Below, one piece after another: positions 1 to 9,486 of a stretch of DNA of 38,750 bases. How positions within the stretch are numbered: the stretch's first letter is position 1; every line of letters begins with the position of its first letter. The translations under genes and the position numbers were made by a program. Source of the DNA: Alphaproteobacteria bacterium. GTDB lineage: Bacteria; Pseudomonadota; Alphaproteobacteria; Rhizobiales; Rhizobiaceae. Where the stretch lies: contig JAJRQF010000108.1 of assembly GCA_024280375.1 (NCBI GenBank), positions 1 to 38,750 on the forward strand, in the 5' to 3' direction. The notes under the pieces were generated by a model. The model saw only the letters and a list, made by a program, of their open reading frames with translations, was not told the origin of the DNA and made no database searches.

Positions 1-555
1 ACACTGGCACTTTCCGCCGCCATGGAAAACAAAGGGCAGCTTCATGCCTATGACAGCGACAAGCACCGGCTAAAGCCGATCTATGAACGCATCAAGCGCG
101 CTGGCACCCGCAATGTGCAGGTTCATGCACCGGATGATGACCTTTCAGCCCTGGTTGGAAATATGGATAAGGTGGTCATTGATGCGCCCTGCACCGGTTC
201 CGGCACCTGGCGGAGAAGGCCAGATGCAAAATGGCGGCTGAGCGAGGAAAACCTTGCCCAGCGCTTGCAACAGCAGGAAGAGGTGCTTTCGCAGAGTTCG
301 ACCTTCGTGCGCCCGGGAGGCTGCCTCGTTTACATAACCTGCTCTGTGCTGCCGGAAGAAAATGAAAATCAGGTCTATAGCTTTTGCGAAGATAATTCAG
401 AATTTGAACTCCTGTCTGCCGGTGAGGTCTGGCAGGAAATTTACGGATTTGACAAATTGCAGCCTTGGTCTTCTGACATGAAATGCGTAACACTAACGCC
501 CGCATCAACCAATACGGACGGCTTTTTCTTCGCCGTTTTGGGCCGCAAAACCTAG
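1..555 (+). CDS. rsmB: 16S rRNA m5C methyltransferase RsmB/Sun family, 3' part (cut by window start)
   Basis: The reading frame is open from base 1, so the gene starts outside the window and only about 184 C-terminal residues are seen. These cover the SAM-dependent RNA cytosine-C5 methyltransferase domain. Motif IV reads DAPCTGSGTWRRRPD, with the conserved Cys that releases the product. Motif VI reads YITCSVLPEENE, whose Cys is the expected nucleophile. The upstream TLALSAAMENKG matches the region after the SAM-binding glycine loop. The family methylates cytosine in 16S rRNA in the cytoplasm. The neighbouring guaA on the same strand is a common order in Hyphomicrobiales. RsmB is the best name, but close RsmF/NOP2-type relatives cannot be fully excluded without the N-terminal NusB-like domain. 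Confidence 0.88.
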   Translation, partial: TLALSAAMENKGQLHAYDSDKHRLKPIYERIKRAGTRNVQVHAPDDDLSALVGNMDKVVIDAPCTGSGTWRRRPDAKWRLSEENLAQRLQQQEEVLSQSSTFVRPGGCLVYITCSVLPEENENQVYSFCEDNSEFELLSAGEVWQEIYGFDKLQPWSSDMKCVTLTPASTNTDGFFFAVLGRKT

Positions 556-566
556 GGCAATTCACA

Positions 567-1310
567 ATGGCCGATAAGCTGGACCTTTACGAGCCTCTCA
601 ACACCTTAAAACCGGTTGCAAAAAATATATGGATCGTTGACGGCCCGGAAATCAAATTTAGCGGCATGCCGTTTTCTACCAGAATGACCATCATCAGGCT
701 TACCAATGGTGATCTTTTTATCCACTCACCAACCCCTTTGCCGGACAGCTTAAAAGCCGAAATCGATGCGCTCGGCACCGTCAAACATCTGGTTTCATCC
801 AACTTTATCCATTATTGGTGGATTGGCGAATGGCATGAAAAATACCCTCAGGCAATAAGATGGGCCAGCCCCAAGGTTCAGCCACGCGCCGCAAAACACA
901 ATATATCTTTCGACCGGGATTTAGCAGACCAGCCAGATCCTGAATGGGCCGACGAGATTGACCAGATGATTATACGCGGCAGTTGGGCCATGCAGGAGGT
1001 CGAGTTTTTCCACAAGCCATCGCGCACTTTGATCTTGACCGATCTGATCGAGAATTTTGAACCGAAGCGGGTTCGATCGTGGTGGATAAAAATCCTGATG
1101 CGGCTTGGCGGTGTTGCCGACCCGGATGGGAAATTACCGATTGATCTGTATTTTTCGTTCTTTGGTCATCGCGACAAACTAAAAGCCGCCATCAAGAACA
1201 TGATCGACTGGAACCCCGAGCGGGTGATCATTGCCCATGGTCGCTGGTATGAGAAAAACGGTGCTGACGAGTTGCGCCGGGCCTTTCGGCGGCTTGGCAC
1301 ATTCAGGTAA
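567..1310 (+). CDS. DUF4336 domain-containing protein
   Basis: This encodes 247 residues. I chose ATG 567 because it follows the rsmB stop by 11 bases and has AGGG nine bases upstream; a longer in-frame start at 483 would overlap rsmB by 73 bases. The protein resembles DUF4336 proteins, which have a metallo-beta-lactamase-like fold but no established activity: an early VDGPEIKFSGMPFSTRMTIIRL, a central HLVSSNFIHYWWIGEW, and a late HGRWYEKNGADELRRAFRRL. The usual HxHxDH zinc motif is absent, so hydrolase activity should not be assumed. There is no signal peptide or membrane segment. It is probably co-transcribed with rsmB. The family call rests on recognition of the sequence pattern only. Confidence 0.75.
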   Translation: MADKLDLYEPLNTLKPVAKNIWIVDGPEIKFSGMPFSTRMTIIRLTNGDLFIHSPTPLPDSLKAEIDALGTVKHLVSSNFIHYWWIGEWHEKYPQAIRWASPKVQPRAAKHNISFDRDLADQPDPEWADEIDQMIIRGSWAMQEVEFFHKPSRTLILTDLIENFEPKRVRSWWIKILMRLGGVADPDGKLPIDLYFSFFGHRDKLKAAIKNMIDWNPERVIIAHGRWYEKNGADELRRAFRRLGTFR

Positions 1311-1450
1311 TCAATCTTTTGCTCGAACATTGAGCATATTGACTGAGAGCCAAATGATTGAGAGCCAGGTTCTGGCACCCCGTGAGGGATAAACCTGTTC
1401 AAGATGAATTTACCATTGCTCTTGAAGCGGGTATTGAATACATCAGCTGC

Positions 1451-3019
1451 ATGACAGCACATCCCGATTCCATTCTGATTATTGATTTTGGCAGCCAGGT
1501 GACCCAGCTGATAGCAAGGCGGGTACGTGAGACCGGCGTTTATTGCGAAATCGTCCCGTTTCAACTGGCAGAAGATGCCTTTAACCGAATGATGCCCAAA
1601 GGCGTGATTTTATCCGGTGGGCCAGCCTCCACCGCTGATATTGGCTCGCCACGCGCACCGCAACTGGTCTTCGATGCGGATATTCCAGTATTGGGAATTT
1701 GCTACGGGCAAATGACCCTTTGCGTGCAAAATGGCGGCGAAGCAGAGGCCTCCGATCACCGTGAATTTGGCCGTGCCTTTGTTAATGTGGAAAAGAGCTG
1801 CCCCCTGCTCGAAGGCGTTTGGGGTGAAGGCGAAAGCCATCAGGTCTGGATGTCGCATGGCGACCGGGTGATCAACCTGCCGCAAGGCTTTGAGGTTTTT
1901 GCCCGTTCAGAAGGTGCGCCTTTTGCCCTGTTTGGCAATGTGAAACGCCGCATGTACGGCATGATGTTCCACCCGGAAGTGGTGCATACACCAGATGGCG
2001 CAAAGCTTTTAGCCAATTTTGTCCACAATATTGTCGGCATTGAAGGCGACTGGTCAATGGCCGCCTATAAGGAAAAAGCGATTGCCGACATCCGCAAACA
2101 AGTGGGAGATGACAAGGTAATCTGCGCGCTATCCGGTGGGGTAGACTCGTCCGTTGCCGCCCTTCTTATCCACGAGGCGGTGGGAGACCAACTAACCTGT
2201 ATCTTTGTCGATCACGGCTTGTTGCGGCTAAACGAAGGCGAAGAAGTCGTCAATATGTACCGCGAACATTACAATATGAAGCTCGTACACGTGAACGCCG
2301 TTGATATGTTTATCGACGCGCTGGAAGGTGAAAGCGACCCGGAGAGAAAACGCAAAATCATTGGCGGGCTTTTCATTGATGTGTTTGAGGCAGAGGCCAA
2401 AAAATTATCATCCAATGGCGATCCGGTTAAGTTTTTGGCCCAGGGCACGCTTTACCCCGATGTGATTGAAAGCGTTTCCTTTACCGGTGGGCCTTCAGTT
2501 ACCATCAAATCGCACCATAATGTCGGCGGCCTGCCGGCTCGCATGAATATGGAACTGGTTGAACCCTTGCGCGAGCTGTTTAAAGACGAAGTACGCGCGC
2601 TGGGTCGTGAACTTGGTCTGCCGGATCATTTTGTCGGGCGACACCCCTTTCCGGGGCCGGGGCTTGCCATTCGTTGTCCGGGCGGTGTTAGCCGCGAGAA
2701 ACTGGATATTTTACGTGCTGCCGATGCGATTTATCTCGATGAAATCAGGAAGGCCGGTCTTTACGATACCATCTGGCAGGCTTTTGCGGTGCTTTTGCCG
2801 GTGCAAACGGTTGGTGTCATGGGCGACGGGCGAACCTACGAATTTGTCTGCGCCCTGCGCGCCGTTACCTCTGTCGATGGTATGACGGCTGATTTCTATC
2901 ACTATGATATGGAATTTTTGTCCCGCGCAGCGACCCGCATCATCAATGAAGTTAAAGGCATCAACCGGGTGGTCTATGATGTAACTTCAAAACCACCGGG
3001 CACAATCGAGTGGGAGTAG
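1451..3019 (+). CDS. guaA: GMP synthase (glutamine-hydrolysing)
   Basis: This encodes 522 residues, the usual GuaA length. The enzyme converts XMP to GMP with glutamine and ATP, the last step of guanine nucleotide synthesis. The N-terminal class I glutamine amidotransferase has its triad at C84 (GICYGQM), H174 and E176 (FHPEV). The ATP pyrophosphatase PP-loop SGGVDSS is at 228-234. The C-terminal dimerisation domain ends in the conserved [12 protein letters not shown] 1451 is preferred to an in-frame ATG at 1358 because [16 protein letters not shown] is the typical rhizobial N-terminus; no strong ribosome binding site is visible. All key residues are intact. The gene runs convergently into the LacI-family gene. 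Confidence 0.97.
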   Translation: MTAHPDSILIIDFGSQVTQLIARRVRETGVYCEIVPFQLAEDAFNRMMPKGVILSGGPASTADIGSPRAPQLVFDADIPVLGICYGQMTLCVQNGGEAEASDHREFGRAFVNVEKSCPLLEGVWGEGESHQVWMSHGDRVINLPQGFEVFARSEGAPFALFGNVKRRMYGMMFHPEVVHTPDGAKLLANFVHNIVGIEGDWSMAAYKEKAIADIRKQVGDDKVICALSGGVDSSVAALLIHEAVGDQLTCIFVDHGLLRLNEGEEVVNMYREHYNMKLVHVNAVDMFIDALEGESDPERKRKIIGGLFIDVFEAEAKKLSSNGDPVKFLAQGTLYPDVIESVSFTGGPSVTIKSHHNVGGLPARMNMELVEPLRELFKDEVRALGRELGLPDHFVGRHPFPGPGLAIRCPGGVSREKLDILRAADAIYLDEIRKAGLYDTIWQAFAVLLPVQTVGVMGDGRTYEFVCALRAVTSVDGMTADFYHYDMEFLSRAATRIINEVKGINRVVYDVTSKPPGTIEWE

Positions 3020-3078
3020 TCTGAACATGGATTTGCCTTCGGCGCAGTTGACTGGAATACCCACAAATATTTGATATA

Positions 3079-4095
3079 TCACGCGCTGTCGCGCGGCACC
3101 AATTTCCCATCAACCCGGGTTTTTATCGTAGAAAAGCCATTGAGTGATGAATTTTGACTTATAGCATCAATAAGAATTTGGATGCCAACTTTACCAATTT
3201 TTTGCTTTGGAACCTGATAAGTTGTCAATGCCGGATCTGCCATTGAAGAGCCAGGCAAATCATCAAACCCGGTGATCGAAATATCCTGCGGAATTTTGAT
3301 CCCGTGTTCTTTCAACGCTTTGATGCAACCAAGGGCAATAATATCATTTGCACAGATGAATGCCTCGGGTAGTTTTCTTTTGCTCTTGAGAATTTGTTCC
3401 ATGCCCTGGTGCGCACCCAGAAATGTTGATTCCAGCTTCAATAGTGAATTTGGAACAATCGGATGCAACAGGTGCTCCATAACCTCTTTAAACGCTCTTT
3501 CTCGTTCGCGGATATTCGCACATTCTGACTTTGTTGTAATCATTTCAATATCCTGGATGCCCTTTGATTTGAGCAGACTGATAATCGAAAATATTGCATC
3601 CTTGTTGTTCATGGTTATGAAATTGTGCGGCAGAAAATCGTAATAGGTATCCAGAAATACAACCGGAATATCGAATTTTGCTATACGCAAAACTTCCAAT
3701 TCACTTAACTCAGTTCCAAGCACGATGAGGCCGTTGCAATCCTGCAAGTCAATGCTCAATAGTGATCTGGTATCGAGTGACAAGAAATCAAATAACGCAA
3801 ATTCGTAATTATGTTTTTTACATTCCTGATTTATTCCATAAATATAATCAGCAATAAAAACATCATGATCGCGATTGACGATATGCCCATGGGATGAAAT
3901 CTTGAGAAAGCCTATTTTTCCAACGGTTGTATTGGTTGACGGCTTTTTACTACGGGGTTTGACATCAAGCCTTTTGGCAATTTTTAATATTTTGCGACGC
4001 GTGTCTGCGCTGATTCCCGGCTTGTTGTTCAAGGCAAAGGAAACAGCGGTTTTTGACACATTGGCCATTTCCGCAATTTCATTTATTCCTGCCAT
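3079..4095 (-). CDS. LacI-family transcriptional regulator of the ABC-DhaKL operon
   Basis: This encodes 338 residues. The N-terminal LacI helix-turn-helix and hinge helix cover residues 4-60 (INEIAEMANVSKTAVSFALNNKPGIS). The rest is a periplasmic-binding-protein-like sugar sensor domain, with ICANDIIALGCIKALKEHGIKIP and the typical SITGFDDL near residues 250-290. It is the last gene of the minus-strand cluster that starts with the substrate-binding protein, so by context it probably senses the transported substrate or its phosphate and controls the operon. A perfect 14-base palindrome (4131-4144) lies 36 bases upstream of the ATG, suggesting autoregulation from its own promoter. The inducer is unknown. 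Confidence 0.9.
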   Translation of the reverse strand: MAGINEIAEMANVSKTAVSFALNNKPGISADTRRKILKIAKRLDVKPRSKKPSTNTTVGKIGFLKISSHGHIVNRDHDVFIADYIYGINQECKKHNYEFALFDFLSLDTRSLLSIDLQDCNGLIVLGTELSELEVLRIAKFDIPVVFLDTYYDFLPHNFITMNNKDAIFSIISLLKSKGIQDIEMITTKSECANIRERERAFKEVMEHLLHPIVPNSLLKLESTFLGAHQGMEQILKSKRKLPEAFICANDIIALGCIKALKEHGIKIPQDISITGFDDLPGSSMADPALTTYQVPKQKIGKVGIQILIDAISQNSSLNGFSTIKTRVDGKLVPRDSA

Positions 4096-4130
4096 AAATC
4101 TCTCTCAGCCATTTAAAATACAGTTCAGTA

Positions 4131-4144
4131 GATCACATGTGATC
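4131..4144. promoter_or_regulatory. Perfect palindrome, candidate operator of the LacI-family gene
   Basis: GATCACATGTGATC is fully self-complementary. It sits between the dhaL stop (4175) and the regulator ATG (4095), where an autoregulatory operator would be expected. LacI-family proteins bind palindromes as dimers, but most have a central CG and this centre is AT, so the assignment is inference. Confidence 0.4.
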
Positions 4145-4174
4145 GAAACACAATCCCAATAATCAAACGCCGGC

Positions 4175-4830
4175 CTATTTGGAATTGTCACAAATTACAT
4201 CGGCAAATACTTCGATCATCAGGCTTCCAATTGTCGCTCCAGGGTCTTGTGCACTACGAGATTTCTCGCCGTAATACGCCGCGCGGCCATGCTGTGCGAC
4301 CATGGTTTTTGTACTGTCAACGCCGTTTGCTGCGGCCGTAGCTGCCAATTTCATTGCTACACAGAGATTTTCATTGTTTTGTTCAGCATTCTTAATTGCC
4401 AGCATTGCCGGAAACAGAGCGTCAATAATTGTTTTATCTCCAGGCGCAGACTTACCGCGATCCATCAGGCCTTTAACAAATGCTTCCCAAAAGACGCACA
4501 ATTCTGCAAGTCCGATAATGCGTGCCGATTTTATCGATTTGCCGCCACGCATAAACCCGGTCGCCATCAACGTGCCCATCGTTGAAGGAGCGGCTTTGAC
4601 ATTGACATACCGGCGCGCAACAGTAGTTCGCCAAGCTCATTTCCACTATAAGCTTGAGCCGTTTCATTTGCAGCGGTAAATGCCGAAACCATGGTGAGCC
4701 CAAGGTCGCTATCGCCCATTACACCATCGAGCTCAATGAGATAATCGCGATTTTCTTGCGCCATATCTTTTAGGCGGGCAAAAACCTTTTGCAGATCCTC
4801 AAGAAAAATCTGGTCCAAAGCAATATCCAA
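4175..4830 (-). pseudogene. dhaL: Dihydroxyacetone kinase subunit DhaL, frameshifted
   Basis: This is the ADP/ATP-binding DhaL subunit that partners DhaK. The first part reads VFARLKDMAQENRDYLIELDGVMGDSDLG and keeps the aspartates that bind Mg-ADP (typical DGxxGDxDxG). The frame breaks after LRAGMSMSK. The family continuation AAPSTMGTLMATGFMRGGK is in the next frame, with the join at about 4593-4594, where one base seems to be missing (aagccg instead of aaggccg). The second part runs to 4175 with normal family sequence. An alternative N-terminus opens at 4881, but TTG 4830, four bases after the dhaK stop, gives a better N-terminal length. It is either a true recent mutation or a sequencing error; no slippery run is present. 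Confidence 0.8.
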
Positions 4831-4834
4831 TCGG

Positions 4835-5839
4835 CTAAAGTTGTACTTGGCTAAAAAGTGGCGTGTTTGCCGACATGGCAAGATAGGTCTTTAATTCCTC
4901 ATCCAGCTTTAGCAATGAGATTGATGCCCCAGCCATTTCCATTGCGGTGGCATATTCTCCCACATAAACATGGAAAACCCGTATTCCAGCACCGTTCAGA
5001 ATTTGCGATACCTTCCGGTGCATCACATAAAGGTCTTCCTTAGGTGTTCCACCAAGCCCGTTTACCAGTACGGCTACTTCATCGCCTTTCTCAAAGGGTA
5101 AGTCTGCGAGTATATGGCCAAGCATCTGGTTGACAACTTCATCTGCACTTTGCAATGGCCCCTTGTTAATTCCTGGTTCGCCGTGGATGCCCATGCCGAT
5201 TTCCATTTGCCCATCTTCGATGGTAAAGGTGGGTTTGCCAATTTCCGGTACAATACAAGGTGTAAGGGCAACTCCCATAGTGCGTACATTTGCACAGGCC
5301 TTATCGGCCAGTCGCTTAACCTCCTCAAGCGGTTTCATTGTTGCAGCACATGCGCCAGCTATTTTATAAACAAAGAAAATGCCCGCCACTCCGCGGCGCT
5401 TGCTTTCCTCGCCTTTGATCGAAGAGGCAACGTCGTCTCCCGCAACAGTTTGAAGAACGGTAATATCTTCCATTTCGGCCATTTCAGAAGCCATGTCGAA
5501 ATTCATGATGTCCCCACCATAATTTCCGTAAATATAGAGGACACCGGCACCATCATCTATTGCTTTGGTTACCTCGAACATCTGGTCTGCGCTCGGAGAT
5601 TGAAATACACCTCCAACGGCACAACCATCCAGCATTCCATCGCCGACATAGCCCAAAAATAATGGCAGGTGCCCAGATCCGCCACCTGTTGCAATGCCCA
5701 CCTTGCCCGGTTTTTCCCTGGCGGTAACAAAGCATCGCAGATCGCCGTTAATGTATTTCACATCTTTCGGGTGAGCTGCAACTATACCTTCAATCATTTC
5801 ATCAACGTAGTTTTCGGGTTTGTTCAAAAATCGCTTCAT
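4835..5839 (-). CDS. dhaK: Dihydroxyacetone kinase subunit DhaK-like
   Basis: This encodes 334 residues, the usual DhaK length, with AGGA eight bases before the ATG. The family phosphorylates dihydroxyacetone or related short ketoses; the substrate carbonyl forms a hemiaminal with a histidine. That residue is H219 in GMGIHGEPG. The glycine-rich substrate site GGGSGHLP (52-59) and GNYGGDIMNFD (105-115) are intact. The gene lies in an operon with a ribose-type ABC importer and DhaL, so it probably phosphorylates the imported compound or its breakdown product. No phosphotransferase DhaM is seen, which suggests an ATP-dependent kinase. Some operons with this composition act on tetruloses, so dihydroxyacetone itself is not certain. 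Confidence 0.88.
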   Translation of the reverse strand: MKRFLNKPENYVDEMIEGIVAAHPKDVKYINGDLRCFVTAREKPGKVGIATGGGSGHLPLFLGYVGDGMLDGCAVGGVFQSPSADQMFEVTKAIDDGAGVLYIYGNYGGDIMNFDMASEMAEMEDITVLQTVAGDDVASSIKGEESKRRGVAGIFFVYKIAGACAATMKPLEEVKRLADKACANVRTMGVALTPCIVPEIGKPTFTIEDGQMEIGMGIHGEPGINKGPLQSADEVVNQMLGHILADLPFEKGDEVAVLVNGLGGTPKEDLYVMHRKVSQILNGAGIRVFHVYVGEYATAMEMAGASISLLKLDEELKTYLAMSANTPLFSQVQL

Positions 5840-5850
5840 AACTCTGTCCT

Positions 5851-6870
5851 TTATTCCGGTCCTGCAATATCGCGGTTATTTTCTCGAAATCTTGCGCGTT
5901 CTAGTTTCCTGTGTTCAACAATCTTGGGGAGATAAAAATTGACAACCAGCATGGAAAGTAAGGCAGCGCCCCAAATAAACTTTGTAAAGAATGGGCTGAT
6001 AGACAAAATATTAAGGCCGCTTTGTGTGAGCTGTAGAATGAATATGCCCAATATCACTCCCCAAAGATTCCCAAATCCACCATCAGGGTCGGTGCCACCA
6101 AGCACGGCAACAAGTATGGTTGATAGAAGATAGGCTTCGCCATATCCGGGACGCATTGAATTTGCGCGAGAAATCATGATCAACGATGCAATTCCGGCAA
6201 GTATTGCGACAATTACATATGTCTTGATTATTGTGCGGGTGTTATCGATTCCAGAGTATTTTGAAACGGTAAAGTTTGCACCAATAAGCGTCATGTCAAA
6301 TCCTTGACGAGATCTTTGCAGGATGACGCCGACAACAATTGCTGCCGCTGTGAAAATCATGAAAGGAACAGGGATTCCTGCCACATTGGCATTCCCGACA
6401 AAACTGAATTCTTCAGGAAATGTGCTGATGCTGTGCCCGCCGGTAATGACAATCGCCAACCCTAAAAACAAACCTTGCGTACCAAGTGTTGCAAGAATTG
6501 GGGGGACGTTCATTTTTGCAATCAGTGCACCATTTATCAGGCCACAGATTACTGAAACAATCAGCACAGCAATAATTGCTGCAAATATTGCAATTGACGG
6601 GGCGATTTCCATGCCTATTGATTTTGACAAAATGTAGGCAGCGACAACACCGCATAAATTTGCAATGGCAACGATAGATAGATCGATACCGCCCGTTATC
6701 ATTGCCAACACCATCGCCAACGCCAATAGACCGAACTCAGGAAATTGCGATGCCATTGATTGGAGATTGATTACAGTCAAAAACTTGCTGGGCAGGGCAA
6801 TGGATAAAGTTGTTGCGATTATAACCAACAATGCCAGTAATGCTAAACTTTGATTTCTTGCCAAACTCAT
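5851..6870 (-). CDS. Ribose-type sugar ABC transporter permease (second)
   Basis: This encodes 339 residues of the RbsC-like BPD_transp_2 family, an inner-membrane channel subunit. About eight to ten hydrophobic segments are visible, with the family signatures ALAMVLAMITGGIDLSIVAIANLCGVVAA near residue 50 and YLLSTILVAVLGGTDPDGGFGNLWGVILG near 250. Its ATG overlaps the stop of the preceding permease (ATGA), which suggests translational coupling and a heterodimeric pore. It is followed 11 bases later by dhaK. The substrate cannot be read from the permease. Confidence 0.93.
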   Translation of the reverse strand: MSLARNQSLALLALLVIIATTLSIALPSKFLTVINLQSMASQFPEFGLLALAMVLAMITGGIDLSIVAIANLCGVVAAYILSKSIGMEIAPSIAIFAAIIAVLIVSVICGLINGALIAKMNVPPILATLGTQGLFLGLAIVITGGHSISTFPEEFSFVGNANVAGIPVPFMIFTAAAIVVGVILQRSRQGFDMTLIGANFTVSKYSGIDNTRTIIKTYVIVAILAGIASLIMISRANSMRPGYGEAYLLSTILVAVLGGTDPDGGFGNLWGVILGIFILQLTQSGLNILSISPFFTKFIWGAALLSMLVVNFYLPKIVEHRKLERARFRENNRDIAGPE

Positions 6871-7934
6871 AATACGTCCCCTTTATTTACTTGAGAGGCA
6901 GAATTTACTTGAGAGGAAGGTTCAATTGCTTTGGCAGATGAGTTTTCATCACGCTTTTTTCGCGAAAGATCACCATATGTTATGATCACACCCATGACGA
7001 TAATCAAACCAACGAAGAATTTTTGCCAATAGGATGACAATCCAAGCAACACCAGATTTTTCTCAAGAACTGTAATCAGGATGACACCGATCATCGTGCC
7101 GGAAATGGTGCCGACCCCTCCGCTTATGCGAGTACCACCAAGTACAACTGCTGCAATAATACTCAACTCACTGCCGACAAGATATTGAGGGTTGGCCGAG
7201 CGAATAAGGGCCACATGCATTACCCCCATGATACCTGCGAGAAAACCAGCATAACAATATACAAACAGTTTGATTTTTTTGACTTTGAATCCGACCCGTT
7301 CAGCCGCATCCTGATTGCCGCCAATCGCATAAATTCCGCGCCCTATCATGGTGTAGCGCAGTATCAGCCAGGTTAAAATTACCACCAGAACCATAATCAG
7401 AAAAAATACTGATAACCCGTATTCTGATCCATTTGCCCGCTCGAGCACAAGAATTTTATATTTGCCAAATTCCTTGATCGCTCGCGGCAAATTACCGGAA
7501 TTTATCGACCTTGTGCCGACAAACTCCAGCAACGCCCCATGAAACAGACTGCTTGTTCCAAGAGTTACTATTAAAGTGGGCAGGTTCAATATGGAGATAA
7601 AAATTGCATTAATCGCACCGAGGCTGATGCCGACGGAAATGGAAATTGCAAACGCAAACCATATATTATTTACCCCCATCGCCATCATCACATTTATGGC
7701 AATATACTGGCCGGCAATCGCGATAGTTGTCGAGGAAACATCAATGCCTCCTGACAGCAAAACCAGAAATATTCCGATTGCCAGAATAGCGACGCCGGAG
7801 CTGCCTCGAAGTAGATCAAACAGGTTTTCCAAGGTCAGAAATGCCGGGCTAATTATTGTAATCATGGTTGAAAATATCAGCACAAATATCAGTAGCTGTA
7901 TTTCTTGCTTTTTAATCAGGTTTTTGATGTTCAT
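6867..7934 (-). CDS. Ribose-type sugar ABC transporter permease (first)
   Basis: This encodes 355 residues of the RbsC-like permease family. Its signatures are IFLVLLSGGIDVSSTTIAIAGQY near residue 57 and a later LSIIAAVVLGGTRISGGVGTISG typical of the EAA-like region. The ATG directly follows the TAA of the ATPase gene, and the 3' end overlaps the next permease by four bases, so the ATPase and both permeases are tightly coupled. The C-terminus is a longer polar tail (KKRDENSSAKAIEPSSQ), probably cytoplasmic and of no known role. Confidence 0.93.
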   Translation of the reverse strand: MNIKNLIKKQEIQLLIFVLIFSTMITIISPAFLTLENLFDLLRGSSGVAILAIGIFLVLLSGGIDVSSTTIAIAGQYIAINVMMAMGVNNIWFAFAISISVGISLGAINAIFISILNLPTLIVTLGTSSLFHGALLEFVGTRSINSGNLPRAIKEFGKYKILVLERANGSEYGLSVFFLIMVLVVILTWLILRYTMIGRGIYAIGGNQDAAERVGFKVKKIKLFVYCYAGFLAGIMGVMHVALIRSANPQYLVGSELSIIAAVVLGGTRISGGVGTISGTMIGVILITVLEKNLVLLGLSSYWQKFFVGLIIVMGVIITYGDLSRKKRDENSSAKAIEPSSQVNSASQVNKGDVL

Positions 7935-9452
7935 TTAAGCGGCCTCAAAACTTCCGCGCTCAGACACGAGCTTGAATAAATCCTCCGCATCAATTTTGGC
8001 CGTATCATTGATTTCCTGGACTATTCGTCCCTCATGAATAAGCAAAATTCGATTACAATTATCCAATATTTCCTGAATTTCATCTGAGATCATAATTATT
8101 CCCATGCCTTTTTCAGCCAGTTCGCGAATGATGGTGTGGATGGTGTGTTTTGAGCCGATATCAATACCGATAGTCGGCCCATCCAGAATGAAAACATCCG
8201 GCTCGGTGGCCAGCCATTTAGCCAACACGACCCGCTGCTGGTTGCCGCCTGACAGGCTCTTCACTGCAGCCTCAACGGTAGGTGTTTTGATATTTAATCG
8301 CGCTGCCCAGTCTTCGGCTGTATTTTTTCGCTTTGCTGTATCAATCAGGCCCGATTTGGCCAGCAATGACTTGAGAATAGTTACGACAATATTGTCGCTG
8401 ATCGTTTGGTCTTCATACAGGCCTTGACCAGCCCTATCTTCGGGCAAGAGGGCTATTCCGTTGGCAATGGCCTCTTGTGGATTATTAATTTCAACCGGCA
8501 TTCCCTTGACCAAAATTTGCCCGCTGTCTGCTTTGTTTAGTCCAAAAAGGGACGTGGCAATTTCCGTGCGACCGGAACCCATCAACCCAACAATCCCTAA
8601 AATTTCACCACGGTGAAGCTCAAATGAAATATTTGAAAATTGCTTCCTTTTGCTCAAATTTCTTACCGATAGAAGTGGCACCTCATCGACGTTTTTATCT
8701 TTGTAGATATACCTGTCAAAGGTAACTTCTCTTCCAGTCATAATCGCTGACAACCGTTGACTGTCGAGCTCTGTGGTCGGGTAAGAACCGACCATTTTAC
8801 CGTCTCTGAATATTGTAATATTTTCAGAAATCTCAAATACTTCGCCGAATTTGTGACTGACGAAAAGGGTGGATACACCTTTCTCCTGTAGCTTTAATAT
8901 GATGGAGAAAAGATGTTTTACCTCTTCATTGGTGAGCGACGACGTTGCCTCATCCATTATTATCAGTTTGGCATTTTGGGTCACCGCTCGCGATATTGCG
9001 ATGATCTGCTTTTTAGCCATTGGCAAATTGCCAACCAGTTCATCCAGCGCGATCTCTTCGCCGATATCGGCCAATGCTTTTTTTGCCGTTTCGCGAATGG
9101 CTCTCCAGTTTACAACTTGCTGGCCGCTTTCCAGGGATTGATTAATCGAAATATTTTCGGCTACCGTGAGGTTTGGAAAAACCGATAAATCCTGGTAAAT
9201 TATTTGAATTCCGGCGCGGATCGCTTCAATGGGCGACATGCCATCAATGCATTTTCCATCAATGAATACGCTACCTGTATCTGGCTTGTGAATTCCGCCG
9301 ATCACTTTGATCAGGGTAGATTTACCGGATCCGTTTTCTCCAATCAAACAATGGATCTCACCTTCTGCAATTGAAAGATCAACCGCATCCAGCGCTTTTA
9401 CACCAACAAATGATTTGCTAATATTTTCAACATGAAAAAATGGTTCCGACAT
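7935..9452 (-). CDS. Sugar ABC transporter ATP-binding protein, RbsA type, two domains
   Basis: This encodes 505 residues with two tandem nucleotide-binding domains, as in RbsA/MglA. Domain 1 has Walker A GENGSGKST (38-46) and Walker B LIIMDEATSSL. Domain 2 has the degenerate Walker A GLMGSGRTE usual in this family and the signature LSGGNQQRVVLAKWL. Its Walker B reads FILDGPTIGIDIG, with Gly where most ATPases carry the catalytic Glu, so only the first domain has a full catalytic set. ATG 9452, preceded by GGGGTGG, is preferred to GTG 9458. It energises import through the two permeases. Confidence 0.93.
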   Translation of the reverse strand: MSEPFFHVENISKSFVGVKALDAVDLSIAEGEIHCLIGENGSGKSTLIKVIGGIHKPDTGSVFIDGKCIDGMSPIEAIRAGIQIIYQDLSVFPNLTVAENISINQSLESGQQVVNWRAIRETAKKALADIGEEIALDELVGNLPMAKKQIIAISRAVTQNAKLIIMDEATSSLTNEEVKHLFSIILKLQEKGVSTLFVSHKFGEVFEISENITIFRDGKMVGSYPTTELDSQRLSAIMTGREVTFDRYIYKDKNVDEVPLLSVRNLSKRKQFSNISFELHRGEILGIVGLMGSGRTEIATSLFGLNKADSGQILVKGMPVEINNPQEAIANGIALLPEDRAGQGLYEDQTISDNIVVTILKSLLAKSGLIDTAKRKNTAEDWAARLNIKTPTVEAAVKSLSGGNQQRVVLAKWLATEPDVFILDGPTIGIDIGSKHTIHTIIRELAEKGMGIIMISDEIQEILDNCNRILLIHEGRIVQEINDTAKIDAEDLFKLVSERGSFEAA

Positions 9453-9486
9453 GGCCACCCCGACAAAGCAGATTTCGTGAAGAACT

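Noticed and set aside
4585-4605. Programmed ribosomal frameshift in dhaL
   Set aside because: There is no slippery heptamer or downstream stem at the break, and DhaL is not known to need frameshifting; a missing base is simpler.
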